A stretch of 64,000 bases of DNA from Grimontia celer (GTDB taxonomy: Bacteria > Pseudomonadota > Gammaproteobacteria > Enterobacterales > Vibrionaceae), in assembly GCF_900055185.1 (NCBI RefSeq), contig NZ_FIZX01000002.1, positions 164,586-228,585 of the forward strand, read 5' to 3'. A program made the position numbers and the translations under genes. Below, piece after piece: positions 28,157 to 36,228 of this stretch (position 1 is the stretch's first letter; each line of letters opens with the position of its first letter). The notes beneath the pieces are model-generated. The model did not search any database. It had not been told where the DNA came from and saw only the letters and a list, made by a program, of their open reading frames with translations.

Positions 28157-29268
28157 CGAACCATCCCCACAAGTTGTTGAGTGTCATTGTTGTCAGTGTT
28201 GGGCTGAGGCTTTATGCGCACAAGTTCGTTATCGAGTAGCTTAAAAGAGCCTGCTGTTGCAATGCGATCACCTGCGCTTAAACCGCTTTCCACTTCTAAT
28301 ATGCCATCGTCATACCAATGCACCTGAACGTAAGCTTTGTTGACACGTCGACCTTTGAGTTTGAAAACATAAAATCCTTTGTAATCGAGATGAACATATT
28401 TGTTCTCGAGGAAAATGCCTTGCTCAGACTGGTAGAAGGGCAGGCTGGCTGTGCAGCGCTGGAACAGTGAACGGTTGGACATTGCTTTGACGTTGTCATC
28501 ACCCTCATAGGTATGGCTGACATTGCCGTAGAGCTTCACGAACTCACCGTTGTCCTCAGGCTCGAAGTGGCTGTAGTTAGCCATTGCCATCTGTCTTCTA
28601 TCGTCAACGGACTGAAGTGAAATTTCGTTTTCCAAGGCCAACGACGAGAAAATGTGCAGCGGGATACGGGACGTAAACTCGAATGAACTGTTGCTGTAAA
28701 ACGTAAGAACGGATACGCCTGGTACCACTCGGTCGTGCATTTTTACGCTTGGCGTTTCGAACACACCATCTTCCGGCGCATAAAACTTGAAGGATTCAAA
28801 CAAAGCGGTTTGGTAATCCACCTCAGCCCGGAGGTTATCCACTTCCAGTTGGAGTTGATCCATCTCTTGTCTGGATTGCTTCACGCTAAGCGAGCGGTAA
28901 CGCTTGAGGTTGAGTGCTGCCAAGCGCAGATTGTTCTTCGCGACTTGATAGGCGTAGCGCACTGACTCATTTTCGATTTCTAACAATAACTCACCCTTCT
29001 TCACCTGGTGTCCGCCTTTGCGCACATAAATCACTTCGCCTTCCACTTTCGGTGCGATGTGATAGATGTGTTGGGGTGCAATCATGCATGACGATTGATA
29101 AACCTTGTGACGTTGTTGCTGACGAACAGTCAGACTTTCAACTGTTTTAAGTTGGAAGCCAGCAGGTATCTCAGTCTCCGAGGTTTTCTTTTTTACACCA
29201 GCCAGCGCATCAGAAGTGGTAGAGGCCAGCACCAACAATGGAAGAAAAAGGGCGAGTTTATTGTTCAT
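28153..29268 (-). CDS. RND periplasmic adaptor protein
   Basis: A 371-residue secreted adaptor with a signal peptide ending in D-A-L-A. The lipoyl half-motifs are V-E-G-E-V-I-Y-V-R-K-G-G and F-Y-A-P-E-D-G-V-F-E, separated by a short helical hairpin (about 105-165) with an L-x-L-x-V-D-N-L-R-A-E heptad pattern. The C-terminal part has the S-G-L-S-A-G-D-R-I-A-T-A-G membrane-proximal motif. It would link the RND permease to an outer-membrane channel, which is not encoded here. It is translationally coupled (ATGA) on both sides. Confidence 0.88.
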   Translation of the reverse strand: MNNKLALFLPLLVLASTTSDALAGVKKKTSETEIPAGFQLKTVESLTVRQQQRHKVYQSSCMIAPQHIYHIAPKVEGEVIYVRKGGHQVKKGELLLEIENESVRYAYQVAKNNLRLAALNLKRYRSLSVKQSRQEMDQLQLEVDNLRAEVDYQTALFESFKFYAPEDGVFETPSVKMHDRVVPGVSVLTFYSNSSFEFTSRIPLHIFSSLALENEISLQSVDDRRQMAMANYSHFEPEDNGEFVKLYGNVSHTYEGDDNVKAMSNRSLFQRCTASLPFYQSEQGIFLENKYVHLDYKGFYVFKLKGRRVNKAYVQVHWYDDGILEVESGLSAGDRIATAGSFKLLDNELVRIKPQPNTDNNDTQQLVGMVR

Positions 29269-30854
29269 AGTGTTTCCGCTACCTGTCGTTGTGGTTCACG
29301 GGATGCAGGCTCTGGCATACGCAGGCCTTCATATTTGCCTTGCTTGAGGTATTGCTTGTTGTGCTTTCCGTTGTCGTTGATAGGAATGTCAATCAAGCGC
29401 TCAATCCGTTTTGGCAAGTGGGAAGAGAGGGCTGAGCGTTTCTGTAGACGCTCACGCACTGCGTCGTCGGACAAGGTTTTGCCGATTTCTTCGACGATAA
29501 ATGCAGTAATGTTGAGGGATTTTGCATCCACCAAAATACAGGCATCTCGGATTTCAGGTTGAGACTTCAACCACTGCTCATGTTCTTTGCAGGAGTACTT
29601 CAAACCATCAATCTTGAACACTTCATCTTTACGCCCGCTGAGGTAGAGGTAACCATCGCTATCCATGCGGCCGTAATCACCAGTGGCGAGTTTCTTCTGG
29701 CGGTCATTTTCATCAAAGAAGATGGCTTTGCGCGTCGCTTCAGGATTGTCGAGGTATTCCGTCATGACGTGCGGGCCTGACACCACAATCTGGCCTTCTT
29801 CACCATAGGGAACGGGTTGGTTGTTATCATCAAGGATCTCGATGCGTGTGCCGGGAATGGCAACGCCAACACTTTCCGGTTTGTTGGCATATTCATCAGG
29901 GTGAAGCCAAGTAGTGCGTTTGCACTCGGTCAGGCCATACATAGAGAAGAAGCGGCAGTTTGGAAAAACAGCCTGCATGTAATCGACTTCTCCACGGTGG
30001 ATGGCTTCACCGGTGTTAGTGATTGTGGTGACAGACTCGAACTGACTCTTGCTGCCAAACTGCTTGATGAGACGCGCCATGGAAGGAACGATAGGGAAGT
30101 GTGTGGCGGATATCTTCTGGATCTCCATCAGATTTTTCTGGGGAATCATGAACGAAGAGGTCAGGTAAGTACGGCAACCTGTGAACAGTGGGAAAAGGAT
30201 CTGATAAAAGCCGTAATCAAAGTTCAACGGCAACGCGTTGTAAATGACATCATCACTGTCGATTTCCAGATACTCGGTGATCGATTGGGCGGCAAAACTG
30301 ACATTGCCATAGCTCAGCGCCACCCCTTTCGAACGGCCAGTTGAACCGGATGTGAAGAACACCAGGCCAATGTCAGTGGCTACCGGGGCACGCTGACGTT
30401 GCTGCGAAGAAACCTGAGTGTCATTAACACCGGTTGCGCGGTCGTTACGAAGCCAGGCTTGCGCATTGAACGCTTCTGTTTCGGCATCTCGATAGTAACC
30501 AAACTGATACTGAGCGTTTTGAGCATGTTCAGGGGCGATGAGCAAGAGGTCGGCTTCGTACTGGTCGATAATCGACTGGTTTTTCACCTTGTCTGCACGC
30601 GCATCAATATTGGCAAATAACACGCCGAGCTTATTGGCAGCCAGTAGCAGCGGCATGGTGTTGATACCGCGGCCGGCGACGTACAGCAATCTGTCACCCA
30701 ATCCCAAGCCAAGTGCTGACAGTGCGCTGGCATAGTCATCGGCTTTTTCGCGAAGGGTGGTAAACGTCCAGTCGTGTTGCGAATCACTCAAACAAATCTT
30801 GTTCGGATAGCGTTGCTGGATGTCGATCAATTGGTGGTATAGCGTCGTTTTCAT
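29265..30854 (-). CDS. AMP-forming acyl/aminoacyl ligase
   Basis: A 529-residue ANL-superfamily enzyme. Core motifs are F-F-T-S-G-S-T-G-R-S-K-G (A3), M-Y-G-L-T-E-C (A5), A-T-G-D-Y-G (A7), S-G-R-K-D-E-V-F-K-I-D-G (A8) and the catalytic Lys region N-G-K-H-N-K. The N-F-D-Y-G-F-Y-Q-I-L-F-P segment resembles ligases that load free carrier proteins, such as the prolyl-PCP ligases of pyrrole pathways. In this operon it would load an amino or carboxylic acid on the ACP at 34765-35034, giving the dehydrogenase its substrate. Substrate choice cannot be read by eye. Confidence 0.85.
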   Translation of the reverse strand: MKTTLYHQLIDIQQRYPNKICLSDSQHDWTFTTLREKADDYASALSALGLGLGDRLLYVAGRGINTMPLLLAANKLGVLFANIDARADKVKNQSIIDQYEADLLLIAPEHAQNAQYQFGYYRDAETEAFNAQAWLRNDRATGVNDTQVSSQQRQRAPVATDIGLVFFTSGSTGRSKGVALSYGNVSFAAQSITEYLEIDSDDVIYNALPLNFDYGFYQILFPLFTGCRTYLTSSFMIPQKNLMEIQKISATHFPIVPSMARLIKQFGSKSQFESVTTITNTGEAIHRGEVDYMQAVFPNCRFFSMYGLTECKRTTWLHPDEYANKPESVGVAIPGTRIEILDDNNQPVPYGEEGQIVVSGPHVMTEYLDNPEATRKAIFFDENDRQKKLATGDYGRMDSDGYLYLSGRKDEVFKIDGLKYSCKEHEQWLKSQPEIRDACILVDAKSLNITAFIVEEIGKTLSDDAVRERLQKRSALSSHLPKRIERLIDIPINDNGKHNKQYLKQGKYEGLRMPEPASREPQRQVAETL

Positions 30855-32164
30855 AAGGTCACACTCTGCATTTTTTGCATCAAATGGTATTCATAGCGAG
30901 AACGTCCGATTTCAAACAGGATGAAGATGGCAGACGCGAAGAACGCTACAGCGAGTAAGGTGTAAAGTTCGGTGCTGGTGGTGCAGTAAGGACGCACCAG
31001 TTCTATCAGGACGACTTCACCGCCGAGATAGAGGAAGTTGTAGATAAAGGCACGGCGGGAGCGGAATGTTTGCTCCATGAACACCGTCATGCCGACGTAG
31101 GTAGAAAGCACCAGAAGCGCGGGTGCAATGATGCGAAGATACTCAGCACACTCAGCAGCAACGCTGGGCTCATTGATCAGCCATTGCGCAATCTGCTCAC
31201 TGAAAATGAATACCGCCAACAGTACCGGGATCTGATAAAGCAATGAGTGAGTGACAAATTGCGTCACACTGTTTTTCAGCATGCTGTAATCATATTCCGC
31301 TGAGTGTTTGTTAAAGCGGATTGCCTGACTGACGCCGACGGCAATCGACAGCATAATGATGATGTTCTGCACGCGGGAGTAGAGCGGGAATGCAGAAGCA
31401 GCAGCATCACTGTACTGAAGCAGCACGTAGGTGATGTAGAACAGCCAGGCAATCAGCAGCAGATAACTCGAGAAAATGGGTACAACAATGGTGAGTAACT
31501 GCTTGAATTGAGACCGCATGGCACCGAAGTAATGCATCATCCGGGGGGCCAATAATTCGCGCAGTGTAGGCGATAGCGTTAACGCAACCGCCATCGACAC
31601 AAGGGTTGAGCACACTGCTGCGTAGGGCATCGACATAACGCCGTGACCTTGTTTGGCAAATAGGTAAATCAAGCTCAGTTGCAGCACATTGGCGATAACG
31701 ACAATGCTGGTAGCGGTAGCGTTTTTCTCTTTTGCGAACAGACAGGTCGTGAGAACGGAAGAGAAGGTGATGAGCAGGAATGCCCCTGCCATTGCTGTCA
31801 GCAAATCGACAAAATCGAGGTAGGTGACAATCGGCAAGTCAAAGTAGGAGCGAAGCATAGGAAGTGCTCCCCATGCTATCGCTGACAGTGCACCAAACAC
31901 ACCCACAGCCATCGCCAACAGGGTGGCGAGTGCCCCATGAACCTCGTTCGACTTTGTATCCTCGTGACTAGATACTACAGGGAGCGCCCCCGCCCTCAAC
32001 GCATCTGACAGGGAAGACAGGGTAAAACCGAACGGCATAAAGACCGTCAGGATCAACAGCGCCCGCTGGTCTTCCTGGCAGATAATCCACACCGCCAACA
32101 ATTGCGTGACGAAAGTCGATGACGAGGAGGCAAAGATGGAGAGGGTTGAGACGATCTGTTTCAT
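30851..32164 (-). CDS. MATE/flippase-type multidrug exporter
   Basis: A 437-residue membrane protein with about 12 hydrophobic helices in two halves, typical of the MATE/MOP flippase superfamily. The ATG at 32164 is preferred: GGAGAGG lies just before it, and it gives a 4-bp ATGA overlap with the dehydrogenase, like the other junctions in this operon. A longer frame starts at 32176. It is a second exporter in the same operon as an RND pump, so one may export the product and the other a precursor or lipid-linked form. This assignment rests on topology more than on motifs. Confidence 0.75.
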   Translation of the reverse strand: MKQIVSTLSIFASSSSTFVTQLLAVWIICQEDQRALLILTVFMPFGFTLSSLSDALRAGALPVVSSHEDTKSNEVHGALATLLAMAVGVFGALSAIAWGALPMLRSYFDLPIVTYLDFVDLLTAMAGAFLLITFSSVLTTCLFAKEKNATATSIVVIANVLQLSLIYLFAKQGHGVMSMPYAAVCSTLVSMAVALTLSPTLRELLAPRMMHYFGAMRSQFKQLLTIVVPIFSSYLLLIAWLFYITYVLLQYSDAAASAFPLYSRVQNIIIMLSIAVGVSQAIRFNKHSAEYDYSMLKNSVTQFVTHSLLYQIPVLLAVFIFSEQIAQWLINEPSVAAECAEYLRIIAPALLVLSTYVGMTVFMEQTFRSRRAFIYNFLYLGGEVVLIELVRPYCTTSTELYTLLAVAFFASAIFILFEIGRSRYEYHLMQKMQSVTL

Positions 32165-33273
32165 AATCCTCTCCATGGGCTTTGATAGTCATTGCGCTTA
32201 AGGATATTCACCAGATTGTGTTTCTGGATAACATGTGTGCCTTCCATGAAGTCCACGCCATAGCTATCGCGCATAAACTTGCGAACGTGAGTAAAGCGAT
32301 CTGACTGAAGTTTCTGATAATGTGTGAACAGAAACGGACGGATTTGCTTCACGAAATCATCCAGCTCAATTTTTGCCATTGATGAATATGCCGTGTTGTC
32401 CGGTTCTTTATCGGCAGTTCGTGCCGCCGCAATGTTCATTTCGCGCATGTTGGCCAAGGTGGTGTTGAAGTGACGGCAGGTTTCCAGTGGAATATCGACC
32501 TCTTCACCATGTTCAAGCAGTAGATCAATGACTGCCTGCGCGTAGCCAATACTCAGTCCAACGACACAAGGGCGCATTTTGTTAAAGGTGCGGATCATAG
32601 AGAACAATCCACGTTCGCAAGGGTGAAGATGTTCGCCCAACAGATTCTCACGGGGTATGGGCATGTTGTTGAAAGTCAGGTATGACAGACGCGCTCCGCG
32701 CATACAGTGTTGTTTGAGTAAGCGACGTTCTAGATGGCCACTGTTGATCATCTCTTTGGTCAGTAACGCCGCGCGAGTTGCGAGCGGGCTGCTGCCGGTT
32801 TTGAACAACACGACCCCCATTTCACCGCGGGCCCCGTTTCCGATCAGCCACTTTTCTCCGTTTAAGACGCCGTTTTCCAGACGCGATTCCAGGCGGCCTG
32901 CATCACTGCCTTTGTTAGGTTCTGTTACAGCAAAAAAAGTGCGGCAATCATGGGCTTTCAGGTAGTCATAAAACTGCGCTTTCTGTTCGTCAGAGCCCGC
33001 CTCATTCAAAATGACGCCAGATAGGCTTGGACCAGGAGAAAACAGCAGCGAACCCGGGTCTCCATACGAAAGCTGTTCGAACATGCGCACACGCTCTTCC
33101 GTGGTCATGGAAAAACTGCTCAGCAGGAGTTTATCCAGCGCCGGATTACGGAAATCGGCCCCTGTCAGAACATCCTGATAGCTGTCTACCGCCGTTGATA
33201 TTTCACGCAACCATTCAATATGGTCGGGGTATTTCTCGCCATAGGTAGCTTGATATCTGTCTAAATTCATCAT
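32161..33273 (-). CDS. Acyl-CoA/acyl-ACP dehydrogenase-like flavoprotein
   Basis: A 370-residue protein with acyl-CoA dehydrogenase landmarks. F-A-V-T-E-P-N-K-G-S-D-A is the FAD/substrate-binding motif, I-G-N-G-A-R-G is the central beta domain, and E-G-T-H-V-I-Q-K-H-N-L is the C-terminal motif that normally reads E-G-T-x-x-I-Q-R. Beside a carrier protein and an AMP-ligase it most likely oxidises a carrier-bound acyl or aminoacyl group, as PigA/PltE do for prolyl-PCP. The next upstream gene may be its partner domain. It starts with an ATGATGA junction to that gene. Confidence 0.82.
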   Translation of the reverse strand: MMNLDRYQATYGEKYPDHIEWLREISTAVDSYQDVLTGADFRNPALDKLLLSSFSMTTEERVRMFEQLSYGDPGSLLFSPGPSLSGVILNEAGSDEQKAQFYDYLKAHDCRTFFAVTEPNKGSDAGRLESRLENGVLNGEKWLIGNGARGEMGVVLFKTGSSPLATRAALLTKEMINSGHLERRLLKQHCMRGARLSYLTFNNMPIPRENLLGEHLHPCERGLFSMIRTFNKMRPCVVGLSIGYAQAVIDLLLEHGEEVDIPLETCRHFNTTLANMREMNIAAARTADKEPDNTAYSSMAKIELDDFVKQIRPFLFTHYQKLQSDRFTHVRKFMRDSYGVDFMEGTHVIQKHNLVNILKRNDYQSPWRGL

Positions 33274-33872
33274 CGCCAGTACTCCAGATCATTCAGCAGC
33301 AGTGCGAACTGCAGGTGTTGTTCCACACTTGCCCCTGCCAGAATGGAAATGCCACCCTGAAGGTTGGAAATGATGTTAGATGCAAGCATGGCGCGGTCAG
33401 CGAGTGGTGAGAGGGTTTCAGGAAGTGAATCCGCCACCATCTCAAGCTGAAAAAGAAAACGATGGTAATCAGCCACAGACAGGCTGACGTTTTCGATGTC
33501 GATCAGAGAGGTTTCTCCGACTTTTTTGGTTTTTAGACGTTTGATCAGGTGGCGAAAGTTATCGAGCGAGTTTTGATGAAAAAGGCTCACTGCTTCTTGA
33601 GTGAAAGCCTCCCAGCTTTGTTCCTTCAGGTGGGATTGGAGTGACTTGGTGGTTTTCGGCAACTTCACAAAACTGAAGTGCTTCAGTGATACCAGGTTTT
33701 CTATCTCCCATGTATTTAGTGAAACAGAGGTGTCGAAGGATGAGCCCTGTGTGTCCAGAATCACATAGCTGTGGTCTGCCAGTGAAAGCTTGGAGACGAT
33801 GACGCCAGTGATATTTTCCTGATGCTGATATTCAACAGCAGCGCATTGGTTTTCGAAGTCGAGACAATACAT
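33270..33872 (-). CDS. Unrecognised protein, possible acyl-CoA dehydrogenase-related
   Basis: A 200-residue soluble protein with no clear motif. Its last 60 residues are helical and end in N-L-Q-G-G-I-S-I-L-A-G-A-S-V-E-Q-H-L-Q, which loosely recalls the Q-x-x-G-G-x-G helix of acyl-CoA dehydrogenase C-terminal domains. It may be a non-catalytic subunit of the adjacent dehydrogenase. The start overlaps the upstream gene stop by one base (TAATG), and the end overlaps the dehydrogenase start. That relationship is a guess from weak similarity and tight coupling. Confidence 0.6.
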   Translation of the reverse strand: MYCLDFENQCAAVEYQHQENITGVIVSKLSLADHSYVILDTQGSSFDTSVSLNTWEIENLVSLKHFSFVKLPKTTKSLQSHLKEQSWEAFTQEAVSLFHQNSLDNFRHLIKRLKTKKVGETSLIDIENVSLSVADYHRFLFQLEMVADSLPETLSPLADRAMLASNIISNLQGGISILAGASVEQHLQFALLLNDLEYWR

Positions 33873-34762
33873 TACAACGGCCTCAGCAAAGTAAGAGTTG
33901 TATTCAACGATTCGGCATCTTCATCAACGAATAGCCAAATTCCATGTCGAAATGATTCAGGATTATTTTGATATTCCGATATCAACTTCGGTAAGGTGTT
34001 GACGGAATAATCATTGGTAAGGTAATAGGCATTATCTAATAGATCTTTGGAGAGCTCCCCTCTATCAGTTAGATAGTCAATTTGCTTAAAAGCAGCACTA
34101 TTCCGTTGCAGGAATAACACACAGTCAGACGTACTTAACTGGTGGTTAGCCAACAAGTTAGTAATGATGTTGGATAATGCGAAGGTTTCAGAATAAATCG
34201 TATTTTCATTTAAATACTGAGAATCCAAAACCTTAAATAGCGCGCTGGTATTATCCGCCTGACTAACAAATAATGCCGAACCACTTGAATGATTTGGAAT
34301 GAGATTATTGTCTGGGAGAAAACGGGGTACGGAAGTTTGTTCCATACCTACCAATATTTTCTTCCTAAGATCTGACTTTTCATCAGTATTAAACAGAATG
34401 TGAAGCGCGGTAGTTGTAGCAATAGATCCTACATCGCAGACATCGAGAATTTCGGCATCGAGATTGCTCTTCCAGAGGAAATATGTCGCGAAGGCAGAAT
34501 AGTCTGGATCCCATTCCGGTGTCCAATAGCTAAAGGTGACGTCCGAGACATCAGGGAATTGCTCAAATGGCAATCCCTTGTCCAGCACATTATCAATGAT
34601 ATTGGTATAGCTATACTGGTCACCCATCAGAAAAGTCTCTTCAGACAGAGGCTTATCAGAGATCCGGTGTAAGTCTTTAAAATAAGTGACATACCGATCT
34701 CGTGGTGTCTGGCTAAGATGCCTTTCTGACATAGGGAAGTGTTCGCAGTAATTGATATACAT
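33872..34762 (-). CDS. Degenerate KAS III-like (thiolase-fold) protein
   Basis: A 296-residue protein that follows the order of the three KAS III-like proteins upstream but lacks their active site. The segment V-G-S-I-A-T aligns with their C-A-S/C-A-T, with Ile where the nucleophilic Cys should be. L-Q-R-N-S-A aligns with P-H-N-V-N, with Arg in place of the catalytic His. The central N-H-S-S-G-S-A-L-F-V-S segment keeps the family look. It may be a structural or chain-length-factor-like partner of an active KAS. It starts 2 bases after the ACP stop with no ribosome binding site of its own, so translation is probably coupled. Confidence 0.6.
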   Translation of the reverse strand: MYINYCEHFPMSERHLSQTPRDRYVTYFKDLHRISDKPLSEETFLMGDQYSYTNIIDNVLDKGLPFEQFPDVSDVTFSYWTPEWDPDYSAFATYFLWKSNLDAEILDVCDVGSIATTTALHILFNTDEKSDLRKKILVGMEQTSVPRFLPDNNLIPNHSSGSALFVSQADNTSALFKVLDSQYLNENTIYSETFALSNIITNLLANHQLSTSDCVLFLQRNSAAFKQIDYLTDRGELSKDLLDNAYYLTNDYSVNTLPKLISEYQNNPESFRHGIWLFVDEDAESLNTTLTLLRPL

Positions 34763-34764
34763 AA

Positions 34765-35034
34765 TTAAGCAGCCGTTTCGAGTGCAACGTTATCTACGAT
34801 GTAATCCACCATGGCGCCAATTGAACTAAAGTGGCGCTCTTCTAAACTTTCTGGATTAATAGAAAAACCATCAATAGATTCTTCCAATTCCATCAGAAAT
34901 GTCAGGGAGCCCAGTGAATCCATTCCTAGATCGTCACGAAGACTGGTATTTTCCGTAAGTTGAACATCTTCCGGTACTGTGATGGTTGATTTGAGAATAG
35001 TGATCATTTGATTGTATGCGTCTTGTCTTTCCAT
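34765..35034 (-). CDS. Free-standing acyl/peptidyl carrier protein
   Basis: An 89-residue carrier protein. The phosphopantetheine attachment motif L-G-M-D-S-L-G places Ser40 on the usual helix start, preceded by the typical N-T-S-L-R-D-D pattern. The ATG at 35034 has GGAG 7 bases upstream and is preferred over one at 35046. It is the first gene of the leftward operon to the RND pump. Three AMP-ligases and four KAS-like proteins lie within 10 kb, and no other carrier protein is visible, so it may serve all of them. Needs a 4'-phosphopantetheinyl transferase encoded elsewhere. Confidence 0.92.
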   Translation of the reverse strand: MERQDAYNQMITILKSTITVPEDVQLTENTSLRDDLGMDSLGSLTFLMELEESIDGFSINPESLEERHFSSIGAMVDYIVDNVALETAA

Positions 35035-35197
35035 TTTGAACTCCATTTGTCCTGGTTATGTACGGGAAATTAATTATTCAGTACAAAACCATTTAAGCGC
35101 AAAATGGATAATTTATAACCTGATACTTTTTACAGCGATAAGTGTAAATTCTTCTATTTGGTTGAATTCAATAGGTTGTTATAGGATTGGAATTAAA

Positions 35198-35217
35198 CTG
35201 TGTTAGATCTAACAGGT
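35198..35217 (-). promoter_or_regulatory. Lux-box-like site before the ACP operon
   Basis: CTGTGTTAGATCTAACAGGT contains a perfect 14-bp palindrome. Its right half, ACAGGT, matches the canonical V. fischeri lux box exactly, and overall I count 13 of 20 matches. The centre is about 173 bases upstream of the ACP start. A TATAAC -10-like hexamer on the minus strand is at 35178-35183. LuxR-type control of the ACP operon is inferred. Confidence 0.55.
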
Positions 35218-35224
35218 AATAAAA

Positions 35225-35244
35225 AAGCACCCATTAGGGTGCTT
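35225..35244 (-). terminator. Terminator of the leftward KAS/ligase operon
   Basis: AAGCACCC and GGGTGCTT form a perfect 8-bp stem with a 4-nt loop, followed on the minus strand by a run of six T. It separates the upstream operon (ending at 35261) from the ACP operon promoter. Confidence 0.85.
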
Positions 35245-35260
35245 ATTAAAATAATGATGA

Positions 35261-36220
35261 TTATTTAATGGCAAGATTGTCGTCAAAAAAATTAATGACA
35301 TTTTTTATCAGTGTGTTCTGAAATTTCGCTCTGTCAATGGGAATAGGATCCCGGCAACTTTCAATGAAATAGTTGAACGGCCAAGAGCATGTTGGTAAAT
35401 AGGCATAGTGACCCGCTTCCATGAGTTCCTGATGTTCTTTAACATAACTATGTTGCCGTGCCAGATCATCCATCTGACCGACTGAAATGAACTCATCTTT
35501 GACGCCATTGGCGAGGAATATAGCAGGCGCATCTGCGGGTTTATCCAAATTAATCAATTCAGTATATGCGGGTGCAAAGAGAGCGATGGCCTTCGCGGGT
35601 ATTGATGGGGTGGGTGTTAACTCTGGCTCTGCAGAAAGTGCGCTTATACGTTGACTGAACCTTGGGTTACAAATCAGCACATTGTCACCCGGCGAAAGCG
35701 ATGAACAGTAATTTTCCTGTTTATCAAGCAGAGCTCGAAAGTGAGTGCTGGTGAGTGCGGCATAGCCTCCCAGCGAGTAACCGAGTATGCCAACGGGTAA
35801 CTGCTTTAGATTTGCATCATTGAGATACAAGTTCTCTAACAGAAGTTTCAAATGCCTTTGCCTGGCCACCATAGGGTCATTGGAAAGCTGACCACTCCTG
35901 AGCCCCTTCAAGTCTTGATGCGAAACGGCGGCAACCACGTATCCTGCTTGAGCAAGATTGGCCGCGTATCGCTGCAATGAGTCTGCATTGGCTGAAAAAC
36001 CGTGGGAGATGAGAATGACGCCTTTGGAGGCCTCTCCGGACTCTGGTAATCGCCACAATTTGGCGGTGAGTGAGGTTTGCCCTTTTGGATCTTCAACACC
36101 AAAAGTTGAAACATTAAGTCCTTTCTCAAGTGTTATATCATTCTGCTGTTTAGACAGCTGATAAACCGAAAACGCTACGCCGACAATGACGATTGCGACA
36201 ATCGCAATGAAAATACTCAT
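35261..36220 (-). CDS. Membrane-anchored alpha/beta hydrolase
   Basis: A 319-residue alpha/beta hydrolase with an N-terminal hydrophobic helix (residues 2-20), so the catalytic domain is probably periplasmic. The oxyanion segment is I-S-H-G-F-S, the nucleophile motif is G-Y-S-L-G-G, and the acid and base are in N-G-V-K-D-E and E-A-G-H-Y. Four cysteines in the mature part fit periplasmic disulfides. It resembles dienelactone hydrolase/PAF-acetylhydrolase-like enzymes. As last gene of the KAS/ligase operon it could mature the exported product by hydrolysis or give self-resistance. GAGGGG before 36220 sets the start. Confidence 0.78.
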   Translation of the reverse strand: MSIFIAIVAIVIVGVAFSVYQLSKQQNDITLEKGLNVSTFGVEDPKGQTSLTAKLWRLPESGEASKGVILISHGFSANADSLQRYAANLAQAGYVVAAVSHQDLKGLRSGQLSNDPMVARQRHLKLLLENLYLNDANLKQLPVGILGYSLGGYAALTSTHFRALLDKQENYCSSLSPGDNVLICNPRFSQRISALSAEPELTPTPSIPAKAIALFAPAYTELINLDKPADAPAIFLANGVKDEFISVGQMDDLARQHSYVKEHQELMEAGHYAYLPTCSWPFNYFIESCRDPIPIDRAKFQNTLIKNVINFFDDNLAIK

Positions 36221-36228
36221 CTTGCCCC

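Noticed and set aside
29817..30344. 175-codon rightward frame antisense to the AMP-ligase
   Set aside because: The ligase frame has all core motifs; the antisense frame is a composition-driven shadow.
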